Source: Candidatus Coliplasma caballi (GTDB lineage: Bacteria > Bacillota > Clostridia > Oscillospirales > CAG-382). From it: DNA of 14,420 bases. The translations under genes and the position numbers were made by a program. The notes below the pieces were generated by a model. That model saw only the letters and a list, made by a program, of their open reading frames with translations. It was not told where the DNA came from and made no database searches. The stretch lies in the NCBI GenBank assembly GCA_018065365.1, contig JAGHTH010000039.1, positions 1 to 14,420 on the forward strand. Direction: 5' to 3'. This document shows, piece after piece, positions 6,467-13,189 of this stretch (the first letter of the stretch is position 1; every line of letters begins with the position of its first letter).

Positions 6467-6545
6467 GGAATACAAACCGTGCATTTCAAATTACAAACTT
6501 GCGTTTCACTTACAAATGTTGCACTTTGTTTTACAAATGCGACAT
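6467..6545. repeat. Four phased degenerate repeats containing TACAAA
   Basis: TACAAA occurs at 6471, 6492, 6511 and 6532, spaced 21, 19 and 21 nt (about two helical turns). Each copy is followed after 1-4 nt by a TGC- or GCG-like group and a TTT run. On the minus strand the unit reads roughly TGCAnnnTTTGTAA. It looks like an array of protein-binding sites (iteron-like) rather than coding sequence. Confidence 0.5.
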
Positions 6546-6592
6546 TTCGGTTTGCCATTAACCCTAAAGCACACCTAATCGCTCACTCCAGA

Positions 6593-6625
6593 TAAAATGT
6601 TTTATGTTTCTCGTAAAATATTTTA
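6593..6625. promoter_or_regulatory. Tandem palindromic operator-like boxes
   Basis: TAAAATGTTTTA (6593-6604; palindromic except the two centre bases) and TAAAATATTTTA (6614-6625; perfect palindrome) have centres 21 bp apart, about two helical turns. They end 9 nt before the -35 of the DUF2975/XRE promoter. The small XRE protein encoded downstream is the obvious candidate to bind them; this is inference. Confidence 0.55.
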
Positions 6626-6634
6626 CTCAAAACA

Positions 6635-6662
6635 TTGACAATGAAGTTTTTTGTGATATACT
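6635..6662 (+). promoter_or_regulatory. Promoter of the DUF2975/XRE pair
   Basis: A consensus -35 TTGACA (6635-6640), a 16-bp spacer and a -10 TATACT (6657-6662) lie 38 nt before the ATG at 6701. It is the only strong promoter in this AT-rich stretch. Confidence 0.8.
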
Positions 6663-6700
6663 ATGAGTGAAAACAAAAATTTCATTATTGGAGGTTGCAA

Positions 6701-7210
6701 ATGAAAAACAAAACCTTAATAACATTAAGTCAAATTTCCATCGCATTTCTCTTTTTTGTCGGAATATGTATTTGCTTATTTTGGTACCCGTTAAGTATTT
6801 CTTTTAGCACGCTTAGATTTGTTTCAGGCGAATCAAGCAGTTCGGTTCTTGTTGACCAAATCCAAACAATTGCATTTTGGTCGCAATTAATATTTGCATG
6901 GATTGCATCTGTTCCTTGTTTTGTGGCTTTGGTGCTTGGTTTTCGTGCAACTATTTATGCTAAAGGCGATGAGTTCTTTTCAAAGAAAAATGCGAAAATT
7001 TTCAAGATAATATCCGTAATGCTATTTATAGATTCTGTGTTGTTCATTATTGGCAATATTGTGTTTATGTTTTTGAAGTGGAACCCATTTGCTCTGATTT
7101 ATTACGTAATTGGTGCGCTTGGTATTATTTTTGCACTGGCAAGTTGTTTTACATATCGATATTTAGAAAAAGCCGCATCGCTTAAGGAGGAGAATGACAG
7201 CATCTTATGA
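6701..7210 (+). CDS. DUF2975 family membrane protein
   Basis: This 169-aa protein has four predicted membrane segments, at about residues 7-27, 58-80, 99-122 and 127-148. The loop between TM2 and TM3 carries the family pattern (ATIYAKGDEFFSKKNAKIFK). DUF2975 proteins are integral membrane proteins of unknown function, usually paired with a small XRE regulator, exactly as here. ATG at 6701 is chosen because GGAGG (6690-6694) lies 6 nt upstream; TTG at 6695 would start inside the ribosome site. The stop codon shares the ATGA overlap with the regulator gene, so the two are translationally coupled. The gene is clearly more AT-rich than its neighbours and favours A/T-ending codons, consistent with horizontal acquisition. 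Confidence 0.85.
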   Translation: MKNKTLITLSQISIAFLFFVGICICLFWYPLSISFSTLRFVSGESSSSVLVDQIQTIAFWSQLIFAWIASVPCFVALVLGFRATIYAKGDEFFSKKNAKIFKIISVMLFIDSVLFIIGNIVFMFLKWNPFALIYYVIGALGIIFALASCFTYRYLEKAASLKEENDSIL

Positions 7211-7431
7211 TTATTGTTAACATTGATGTCATGCTGGCCAAGAAAAAAATGAGTGTTACTGAACTATCCGAAAAGGTGGGCATAAGCATGACCAACATAT
7301 CGTTGTTGAAGAATGGGAAAGTAAAAGGTTTGCGTTTTGAAACTCTGGACAAAATTTGTGAAGTATTAGATTGTCAACCGGGTGATATTTTAGAGCGCAA
7401 TTCCTCGTTCTTTTGCAATAATATGACATAA
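7207..7431 (+). CDS. Small XRE/Cro-type helix-turn-helix regulator (YozG-like)
   Basis: This 74-aa DNA-binding protein is almost entirely one HTH_3 domain. Helices 2-3 read LSEKVGISMTNISLLKNGKVKGLRFETLDKICEVLDCQPGDIL, typical of the small Cro/CI-type regulators that accompany DUF2975 proteins. Its ATG overlaps the stop of the DUF2975 gene (ATGA). The nearest Shine-Dalgarno (AAGGAGG, 7184-7190) is 16 nt upstream, which is long, so coupling to the upstream gene probably matters. It is likely to regulate its own promoter through the palindromic boxes at 6593-6625. It could instead act with the membrane protein as a sensor pair, but no ligand is indicated. Confidence 0.88.
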   Translation: MIIVNIDVMLAKKKMSVTELSEKVGISMTNISLLKNGKVKGLRFETLDKICEVLDCQPGDILERNSSFFCNNMT

Positions 7432-7445
7432 TAGGTTTTGATATC

Positions 7446-7479
7446 AAGAGTGCCGTGCAATTTCTTGCACGGCACTCTT
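7446..7479. terminator. Strong hairpin after the XRE gene, probable terminator
   Basis: A perfect 15-bp stem (7446-7460 with 7465-7479) encloses a TTTC loop and lies 15 nt past the XRE stop. No real T tract follows on either strand (CAGTCTG on plus), so termination is likely from position and stem strength but not certain. Confidence 0.6.
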
Positions 7480-7506
7480 CAGTCTGTCGACGAACTATAC
7501 AACATA

Positions 7507-7521
7507 CGAGATATAATCTCG
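7507..7521. repeat. Short inverted repeat
   Basis: CGAGAT (7507-7512) and ATCTCG (7516-7521) pair perfectly around ATA. It lies in the 186-bp non-coding stretch 7432-7617, where I see no gene. Confidence 0.4.
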
Positions 7522-7568
7522 GTATCTCTTTTGCCTCGCATTGCTCGTGTGTTTAATTTGGTTTCTCT

Positions 7569-7606
7569 CAACTGTCCTTAAGAACACACGGCGTCGGGCG
7601 CATTTT
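7569..7606. repeat. Right copy of the module-flanking inverted repeat
   Basis: The reverse complement reads AAAAATGCG, 12 nt, then TGTTCTTAAGGACAGTTG. The left side reads AAAAATGCG (from 6312), 14 nt, then TGTTCTAAAGGACAGTTG. The 18-nt core therefore has one mismatch and the outer 9-nt box is identical. Each copy sits just 3' of a gene transcribed toward the AT-rich module. The core is also nearly self-palindromic (hairpin). Confidence 0.55.
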
Positions 7607-7617
7607 TCTTTTTCTTA

Positions 7618-8244
7618 TCAAAGCGTTTGCTTCTTTTTCAAAACCACGATCAGCGGCACGAACGTCGCGAGCGGCAGGCAGAAGCCGATCCATTGCAGAT
7701 CGGACTGCACGAGCGTGTTGTAAATCGAATGATACACGGCAGCGACCGCCAACAGCGCCGTCGTTCCGGTGTAGAACAACTTTCGCTTGGAATGGATGAA
7801 CGTCATGCCGTACCCGACCGCCAGCGTGCAGACACCGTGCATCATGCCCGCGCCGAATCCGCGCACCAGCGCCAGCGGGATCGAAACCATGTCCACGCTT
7901 CCGGCGAGGATAAACGCGTTTTCCAGCACCGCGAATCCCACGCCCACCGCGATCGAACTTTCCAACAACACCTGCTTTTTCGGGCGGAACAGGAACGCGT
8001 ACACGAGAATCGGGATCGCTTTGCAGAATTCCTCGGTCAGCGGCGTTACGTTGCATTTGAACCACAGCATCGTGCAATTCGCGTGCTCGGCGAGCAGCCC
8101 GTTCAGTTCTCCGCAGAACAGGCAGACCAGCACGCCGATGAGCAGAAACAGCAGCGACGTGCGCGACCGTCCCTTATAAACGCACAGCATCATCGCAAGC
8201 GGCGTTACGATACTGATACAGAGGATCAGATTCAGATTCCCCAT
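7618..8244 (-). CDS. PrsW-like intramembrane metalloprotease
   Basis: This 208-aa polytopic membrane protein has the PrsW motif set in order. PLTEEFCK contains EExxK (E71, E72, K75). GFAVLEN has E108 and N109. MMHGVC has H136, and YHSIYN has H172 and N176. In this family the Glu/His residues are proposed to hold a catalytic metal within the membrane; Bacillus PrsW performs site-1 cleavage of an anti-sigma factor. The start at 8244 is chosen because AAGGGGG lies 8 nt upstream and the motifs begin well after it; the longer frame to 8397 runs through the upstream gene. It overlaps that gene by 13 nt, so the pair is one transcript. No anti-sigma gene is seen nearby, so the substrate is unknown. 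Confidence 0.82.
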   Translation of the reverse strand: MGNLNLILCISIVTPLAMMLCVYKGRSRTSLLFLLIGVLVCLFCGELNGLLAEHANCTMLWFKCNVTPLTEEFCKAIPILVYAFLFRPKKQVLLESSIAVGVGFAVLENAFILAGSVDMVSIPLALVRGFGAGMMHGVCTLAVGYGMTFIHSKRKLFYTGTTALLAVAAVYHSIYNTLVQSDLQWIGFCLPLATFVPLIVVLKKKQTL

Positions 8245-8888
8245 TTCCGTATCCCCCTTTCCGAAGCAAGCACCAGCAAAAACAGGTCTGCCGCCGAAAG
8301 CAGCGTTACGACCGCCCCGCACCACGCGGGCAGGAACGCGTTCGCGGCAAGCTGCGCCACGCAAAGCAGGCAGAACGCCAGCGAAGCGAAATTGCACTCG
8401 CGCGTCGCGCGCAAAAACCCGAACGGATCCACCGGCAGAAGAAGATGCTTGAGGTTAAAATAGGAAGCGGGGATCAGCGGCGCCAGAACGATCGCGTACA
8501 CGATCGCCGAAAACGCGCCGAGGTCCGCCTTGATCAACAGCGCCAACAAACACGCGCCGAACAAAACCGGCGCGGCAAACGCGATCACGCGCGCACGTCC
8601 GGAGCCCTCCGCGTGATCGTCCACGATCCCGTCCAGCTGTCCGTAATTTGCGGAGAGCAGGAAGAACAGGCACCCGAACAATCCGAGCAGCCCGACCGTC
8701 ACGGAACGTTCCGAGCCGCCGCAAAGTTCCGTTACGACGTCCGAAAGTTCCCGCAGCGCAAAGCAGCCCGCCGCGCAGATGAGAAGCTGAAAATACATCG
8801 GCTTTTTCTTTTTGAAAAACCGCTTTGCGCCGAAAGCAAACGCGGCAGCGGCGATCCCGAACGAGATCCAGGGTAAAACAACTATCAT
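8232..8888 (-). CDS. Polytopic membrane protein of unknown function, paired with the PrsW-like gene
   Basis: This 218-aa hydrophobic protein has about six to seven predicted membrane segments (near residues 3-19, 31-48, 64-80, 102-120, 123-143, 168-186 and 188-207). A basic loop (KRFFKKKK) follows the first. I do not recognise a family and see no catalytic motif. It starts with ATG at 8888; an AAAGGA site lies about 12 nt upstream. It ends 13 nt inside the PrsW-like gene, whose translation it probably couples to. A consensus promoter lies upstream. The tight pairing suggests a membrane partner or substrate of the protease, which is inference. Confidence 0.75.
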   Translation of the reverse strand: MIVVLPWISFGIAAAAFAFGAKRFFKKKKPMYFQLLICAAGCFALRELSDVVTELCGGSERSVTVGLLGLFGCLFFLLSANYGQLDGIVDDHAEGSGRARVIAFAAPVLFGACLLALLIKADLGAFSAIVYAIVLAPLIPASYFNLKHLLLPVDPFGFLRATRECNFASLAFCLLCVAQLAANAFLPAWCGAVVTLLSAADLFLLVLASERGIRKWGI

Positions 8889-8966
8889 TTTTTCGGTTTT
8901 CCTTTCGCCCGCGTTTTCGATTCCAAAGCGGGCAGGTCATCGGCAATTCCGCTTTTCTTTGCTGCT

Positions 8967-8995
8967 ATTCTAACATAACGCGCCTCGTTTGTCAA
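8967..8995 (-). promoter_or_regulatory. Promoter of the membrane protein/PrsW pair
   Basis: On the minus strand, a -35 TTGACA (8995-8990), a 17-bp spacer and a -10 TAGAAT (8972-8967) give a near-perfect sigma-A promoter about 79 nt upstream of the ATG at 8888. It is divergent from, and 20 bp away from, the adenosine-deaminase-family promoter. Confidence 0.82.
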
Positions 8996-9015
8996 CAAAA
9001 AATCGCGTATTCCGA

Positions 9016-9044
9016 TTGACGAACGCCGATTTTTCTGCTATACT
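9016..9044 (+). promoter_or_regulatory. Promoter of the adenosine-deaminase-family/DUF4434 pair
   Basis: A -35 TTGACG (9016-9021), a 17-bp spacer and a -10 TATACT (9039-9044) lie 31 nt before the ATG at 9076. Confidence 0.82.
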
Positions 9045-9075
9045 GTTCGTGAATAGAAACAAGAGGAGTCCGAAA

Positions 9076-10503
9076 ATGGAAGAACTGCAAATTACTTCCG
9101 AAAACTACGAAGCGCTGCGGGCGGAACTCGTGGAAGCAAACTCCAACCTGCTGGGCGTCGTCATGCGCGACAAAGAGAAAACGGTCGATGCCCTGCTGCA
9201 AACGCTCAAAAAAGAGTACCGCGACGCCTGCGGCGGCGAGGTGCCGTACCACATCCCCGTGCTGACCGACAAAACGCTGACCGAAAGCCGCCTGTACCGC
9301 TTCTGCTCGCGTTTGCCCAAAGGCGCGGATCTGCACGTACACGATATGTCCCTTTTGCCCGCAGAGGAACTTGCGGAACTGCTGAAAACGCACGACGAAT
9401 TCTGCATCAATACCGACCGCAAGTCCTACGACCTCATCGTCGTCCCGCCCGAAGAAAAAGTCCCCGCGGGCTACATTCGTTTCCGTGAAGCAATGCGAAG
9501 CGGCGTGTATTCCGTTTCGGACCTCGTGGAGAACTGGACGGTCGAGGGATGCAAAAACTCCGGCAAAAACATCTGGGCGTTCTTTGAAGACCTGTTCGAG
9601 CGCCACGCCTCGCTTTCGAGCAACCCGAAATTCGCCAAAGATTACTACGAATACACCTTCCGCTATTACTGCAAAAAAGGGATCCAGCACGTCGAGATCC
9701 ACCTGATGCTGACCGACAGCATCGAGGAAAGCGAGGAATACCTGAACGTTCTGCAAAACGCCTACCTGTCCGTCAAAAAAGACTACCCCTATTTTACGTT
9801 CAAGATCATCGGCGCGGGTGTCAAAGCCGACGACGACAAACTCGCGATGACCAAAAAATGCTTCCTGAACACCGTGTACGCGCAGGAAAACGTCAAAGAT
9901 TTTTCCGACCCCGACCACCCCGCCGACTTCGTGATCGGCTTCGACCTCGTCAACGAGGAGGACGTAAGGCTGCCGCTGCACGCGTTTGCGCCGATGCTCT
10001 TGAAAGCGAAAAAACACTACCCGAATATGAAACTGTATATCCACGGCGGCGAATCGCTCTCCGCGGAAAACGAAAACCTCATCGACGCCTACCTGTTGGG
10101 CGTGTCCCGCGTCGGCCACGGCTTGAATCTCTACCGCTACCCCGATCTGCACCGCCGCTACGCCAAATCCGAGATCGCACTCGAGTGCTGCGTCATCAGC
10201 AACCAGACGCTCGGCTACACCAAGGACATCCGCAACCACCCCGCGACCGAATATCTCCGCACCGGCGTCGCGCTCTGCCTCTGCTCCGACGACCCCGCCT
10301 ACATGGAACACGAAACGCTCACGGACGATTTCTTCGCCGCGACGATCGGCTGGGACCTCTCCCTTGCCGACCTCAAACAGCTCGCGATCAATTCACTGAT
10401 GTACTCCGGGCTTGACACCTACGAAAAAACCAAAGCCCTCAAAGCATTCGGCAAACTCTGGAACGCGTTTATCGACGACGTTTTGGAGAATGGGATAGAG
10501 TGA
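9076..10503 (+). CDS. Adenosine deaminase family metal-dependent hydrolase
   Basis: This 475-aa protein of the amidohydrolase superfamily would deaminate adenosine or a related purine in the cytosol. Metal and catalytic positions follow the adenosine deaminase order. HVH in PKGADLHVHD is His87/His89. The HGGE of YIHGGES gives His323 and Glu326, where classical enzymes read HAGE. RVGHG gives His348, and SDDP gives Asp405/Asp406. The first ~80 residues form an extra N-terminal helical region not found in the usual ~340-aa bacterial enzyme. This makes it closer in size to longer ADA-like proteins, so substrate is uncertain. ATG at 9076 is chosen because AGAGGAG (9063-9069) lies 6 nt upstream; the longer frame starts inside the promoter. 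No signal peptide. The DUF4434 gene follows after 58 nt, probably co-transcribed. Confidence 0.87.
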   Translation: MEELQITSENYEALRAELVEANSNLLGVVMRDKEKTVDALLQTLKKEYRDACGGEVPYHIPVLTDKTLTESRLYRFCSRLPKGADLHVHDMSLLPAEELAELLKTHDEFCINTDRKSYDLIVVPPEEKVPAGYIRFREAMRSGVYSVSDLVENWTVEGCKNSGKNIWAFFEDLFERHASLSSNPKFAKDYYEYTFRYYCKKGIQHVEIHLMLTDSIEESEEYLNVLQNAYLSVKKDYPYFTFKIIGAGVKADDDKLAMTKKCFLNTVYAQENVKDFSDPDHPADFVIGFDLVNEEDVRLPLHAFAPMLLKAKKHYPNMKLYIHGGESLSAENENLIDAYLLGVSRVGHGLNLYRYPDLHRRYAKSEIALECCVISNQTLGYTKDIRNHPATEYLRTGVALCLCSDDPAYMEHETLTDDFFAATIGWDLSLADLKQLAINSLMYSGLDTYEKTKALKAFGKLWNAFIDDVLENGIE

Positions 10504-10561
10504 TGTTTTTGCCCTTTTCAAAAAACTTTTCGTACAAAAAAATAAAAAAGGAGTCTCTGCA

Positions 10562-11533
10562 ATGGTCAAAAAAACAGGCGGCTCGTGGATCGAATTTTCC
10601 CACCACAACATCAAAGAGGGCGTTTACTACACCCCCGTCGTGCGCACGTTCACGGACGAACAATGGCGCGCCAAGATCCGGGAAATGAAAGAACTCGGCA
10701 TGACTTACCTCACGCTGCTTTGCTCCTCACTCTGCTATTCCGACCGCGCGGAAGCGTATTTCCCGACCGATCTCTACCCCGCGCCCGCCGATTTCGGCTG
10801 CAAAAACCCGATCGAAACATTGCTCGACGAAGCGGACAAGCAAGGCATGAAGGTCTTCCTCTCGGTCGGCTACTACGGCGACTGCTACCACGCCTACGAG
10901 AACATGATCTCCGCGGAAGTGCAGGCGCGCGCGTTCAAAGCCATGGAGCAGCTGACCGCCCTCTACGGACACCATCCCTCCTTTTTCGGCTGGTATCTTC
11001 CCGACGAGGTCGGCATCAACCCCAATTACCCGCCGGAATTCATACATTATGTCAACTCCTACGCCGCGTTCGCGCATTCCCTCGACAAAACGAAAAAAAT
11101 GTTCATCGCCCCCTACGGCACGCGCAAAGTCATCACCGACGACCGTTATATCCGCGACCTCGAAGCGCTCGATGCCGATTTCGTCGCCTATCAGGACGAG
11201 GTCGGTGTGCGCAAATCCACCCCGGACGAAACGGGCGCTTTCTTTGAAGCGCTGCGCAAGGCGCACGACAAAGCAGGCCGCAGCGCGCTCTGGGCGGATG
11301 TCGAAACCTTTACCTTCGAGGGCGACACCTACCGCTCGCCGCTGATCGCCGCCGACGCAGACCGGCTCTACAGGCAACTTTCCGCCGTGTCCGACTACGT
11401 CGATGAAATTCTGGTCTATTCCTACCTCGGCATGATGAACAAGCCCGGCACGATCGCCTATTGCGGACACCCCGATTCGATCGCCTTCTACAACGGCTAC
11501 AAAGCCCTTTTGGACGCCGGCAAACTGAAATAA
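10562..11533 (+). CDS. DUF4434 TIM-barrel protein (glycoside-hydrolase-like)
   Basis: This 323-aa soluble protein lacks a signal peptide. It matches DUF4434, a TIM-barrel family related to glycoside hydrolases. It opens with WIEFSHHN and the paired strand-helix unit MKELGMTYLTLLCSS. KVFLSVGYYGD, FFGWYLPDEVG (D/E near the end of a strand), VAYQDEVGV and WADVETF follow, giving acidic residues at strand ends as expected for a barrel active site. The C-terminus (GYKALLDAGKLK) is intact. The substrate is unknown. AAAAGGAG about 8 nt upstream supports ATG 10562. It lies 58 nt after the deaminase-like gene with no promoter or terminator visible between, so the two form an operon ending at a strong terminator. 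Confidence 0.85.
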   Translation: MVKKTGGSWIEFSHHNIKEGVYYTPVVRTFTDEQWRAKIREMKELGMTYLTLLCSSLCYSDRAEAYFPTDLYPAPADFGCKNPIETLLDEADKQGMKVFLSVGYYGDCYHAYENMISAEVQARAFKAMEQLTALYGHHPSFFGWYLPDEVGINPNYPPEFIHYVNSYAAFAHSLDKTKKMFIAPYGTRKVITDDRYIRDLEALDADFVAYQDEVGVRKSTPDETGAFFEALRKAHDKAGRSALWADVETFTFEGDTYRSPLIAADADRLYRQLSAVSDYVDEILVYSYLGMMNKPGTIAYCGHPDSIAFYNGYKALLDAGKLK

Positions 11534-11550
11534 CCTTTCAAAGCAAAAAG

Positions 11551-11579
11551 AAAGCAGAGCGTTTTATGCTCTGCTTTTT
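11551..11579. terminator. Bidirectional terminator between the DUF4434 gene and the convergent lipoprotein gene
   Basis: AAAGCAGAGC (11551-11560) pairs perfectly with GCTCTGCTTT (11568-11577) around a 7-nt loop, followed by TTTTTC on plus and an A/T-rich run on minus (CTTTTTGCTTTG). It lies between two convergent stop codons and probably serves both. Confidence 0.88.
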
Positions 11580-11595
11580 CGTTCTGTTTTTCGAA

Positions 11596-13008
11596 TTACG
11601 AGCCGAACGCCGCCGCGATATCGCTCTCGGACACGAACACGACGATAAAGTCGGTAACGTGCTTATCCTTCGTCTTGTTGCGGTAGGTCTTTGCGTCGGT
11701 CATACTGATGAAGTAGTCGCAGGATCTCGCAAGCATCGTCTGTCCCAGCGAATCCGCGATCAGCTTGGAAGCAAACAGCGCGTTTTCGCCGCGGTAGATC
11801 AGCGCGTTCGGAAGATCGGTGTTCTCGTTGTTGACCAGGAAACGTTCCGCCGCGGAGGTCTTGCCGTCCTTGGCGTCGATCGTGGTGAACAGCGTGTAAT
11901 CCTTGTTGACCGTATCGGTGTACAGGATGATGTCCTTGACCGCGTCGCCGTACGCCTTCTTGGGCGTGTAGAGCGTAATTTCTTCCGTGATCTTCTCGGG
12001 ATCAAGCCCGCGGTAATTCACGTAGTCGCCGCCCAGCACGGTCTTCTTCTCGGATGTGAAATCGTCGATGGAACGGCACTCCACCTCGGGATATTTCGCC
12101 TGAATGTATTCCATGACCTTCTGATACATCAGAATGGAAGCGTACTCGGTCAGATGGCTGTCGGTTACACGGAACAGGTCGCTCATTACAGCGCCGTTTT
12201 CCAGTTCGGCTTTCAGCACTTCCGCCATATCGACGACGTTTGCCTTGGTCGCGGAAACTTCCTTCACGACCTGCTGATACCGCGTCAGGTACGTTTTGTC
12301 TTCCACGGAACCTTTCCGGAAGATCGAAGGATCCACGGTCGTCGGGTCGGGAATAAAGACGTAGATCAATCCGAACTGCGCGCCGTCGGCAAGTTCTTCA
12401 TAAACTTTGTACTGGCTGATAATGCCCGATTTGATCTTTTTCGCCTGCGAATTCGTGTAAAGTTCTTTGCCGAGGTAATCGTCCAGCATATTGCTGAAAT
12501 ACAGCATCGAGTTGCTGCCGACCGAAACGGACTTGCCGTCCAGACGTTCCTCTGCCGTCGCGTCGTAAGGCGCGGAGAACGACAGGGCTTCTTCCGCTTC
12601 TTTGTCGCCCTTCATCGCGGTCGCCATCATGGTGCAGCGCGAATTCTTGGGGAACGTGAACGGAATGATGAAATACCCGTCTTTGATCTTCTCGGTTACG
12701 TCAACTTCCGTACCCGTGATCCGAACGGAATCGACACCGGCACTCACGCCCGCTTCTTTCAGCACACCGTAAACGGCGACCTCGTTGGGCGTAATGCTGA
12801 CCACGTCGATGACGGTCAGATACTCGCTTTCCGCGAGAACGTCTTCGTCAATGACCTCGGATTCCTCTTTGCTGACTTCGATCAGCTTTTCAAAGATGCT
12901 GTCGTCGGGCGAGCCGTTGGGGACGCAGGCACACAGAAGCATGGATGCGCAGACCACCGCCAGCACGGCGAGGACGATCTTCTTTTTGGAAACATTCTTT
13001 TTGCACAT
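11596..13008 (-). CDS. Lipoprotein with weak AlgX/DHHW-type SGNH-hydrolase resemblance
   Basis: This 470-aa exported lipoprotein has a basic N-terminus, a hydrophobic core and the lipobox LCAC (Cys28). An acidic linker follows (about 44-60). A beta-rich stretch (about 64-148) could be an Ig-like module. The remainder resembles AlgX/AlgJ/DHHW proteins: MLYFSNMLDDYLGKELYTNS, a VYVFIPDP-like strand (about 215-222), then VTDSHLTEYAS with Asp283/His285 in the place of the catalytic DxH. The usual nucleophile block (GDSF-like) would fall near ALIYRGENALFAS (402-414), where no Ser-Asp pair is seen, so it may be inactive or binding-only. The family call is moderate to weak. AGAGAGGAT lies upstream of the ATG at 13008 and a consensus promoter lies further up. 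It is monocistronic, convergent with the DUF4434 gene. Confidence 0.72.
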   Translation of the reverse strand: MCKKNVSKKKIVLAVLAVVCASMLLCACVPNGSPDDSIFEKLIEVSKEESEVIDEDVLAESEYLTVIDVVSITPNEVAVYGVLKEAGVSAGVDSVRITGTEVDVTEKIKDGYFIIPFTFPKNSRCTMMATAMKGDKEAEEALSFSAPYDATAEERLDGKSVSVGSNSMLYFSNMLDDYLGKELYTNSQAKKIKSGIISQYKVYEELADGAQFGLIYVFIPDPTTVDPSIFRKGSVEDKTYLTRYQQVVKEVSATKANVVDMAEVLKAELENGAVMSDLFRVTDSHLTEYASILMYQKVMEYIQAKYPEVECRSIDDFTSEKKTVLGGDYVNYRGLDPEKITEEITLYTPKKAYGDAVKDIILYTDTVNKDYTLFTTIDAKDGKTSAAERFLVNNENTDLPNALIYRGENALFASKLIADSLGQTMLARSCDYFISMTDAKTYRNKTKDKHVTDFIVVFVSESDIAAAFGS

Positions 13009-13088
13009 AATCGGGATCCTCTCTCCGAAGCGGGAACTTCGATATGAATACCGCCGCTGCTCCGGACAATCAAACTATATACGTTTAT

Positions 13089-13117
13089 ATTATAATAGAT
13101 TCGAATGAAATATGCAA
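13089..13117 (-). promoter_or_regulatory. Promoter of the AlgX/DHHW-like lipoprotein gene
   Basis: On the minus strand, a -35 TTGCAT (13117-13112), a 17-bp spacer and a -10 TATAAT (13094-13089) lie about 80 nt upstream of the ATG at 13008. The flanks are very AT-rich. No clear terminator of the upstream gene (stop at 13190) is seen between them. Confidence 0.8.
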
Positions 13118-13189
13118 GAGTATTTTCTTTTTTCTTTTCATACAGGGCAGAGAATTATCGTCTTTGTTTTTGGTGCTTTTGCCCAAAGT

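Noticed and set aside
6467..6545. Phased TACAAA repeats as a CRISPR array
   Set aside because: Units are about 20 nt, degenerate, and directly adjoining with no unique spacers of CRISPR length. No cas gene is nearby.
7432..7617. Hidden small gene or tRNA between the XRE gene and the PrsW-like gene
   Set aside because: No open frame with a ribosome site and no tRNA-like cloverleaf is seen. The stretch holds hairpins and the right flanking repeat only.
8992..10311. 439-codon minus-strand frame opposite the adenosine-deaminase-family gene
   Set aside because: It is antisense to conserved HxH, HGGE and SDDP motifs and runs through the divergent promoter region.
11461..13047. 528-codon plus-strand frame opposite the AlgX/DHHW-like lipoprotein
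   Set aside because: The translation is compositionally odd and motif-free, begins inside the DUF4434 gene and crosses its terminator. The minus-strand gene has lipobox, promoter and ribosome site.
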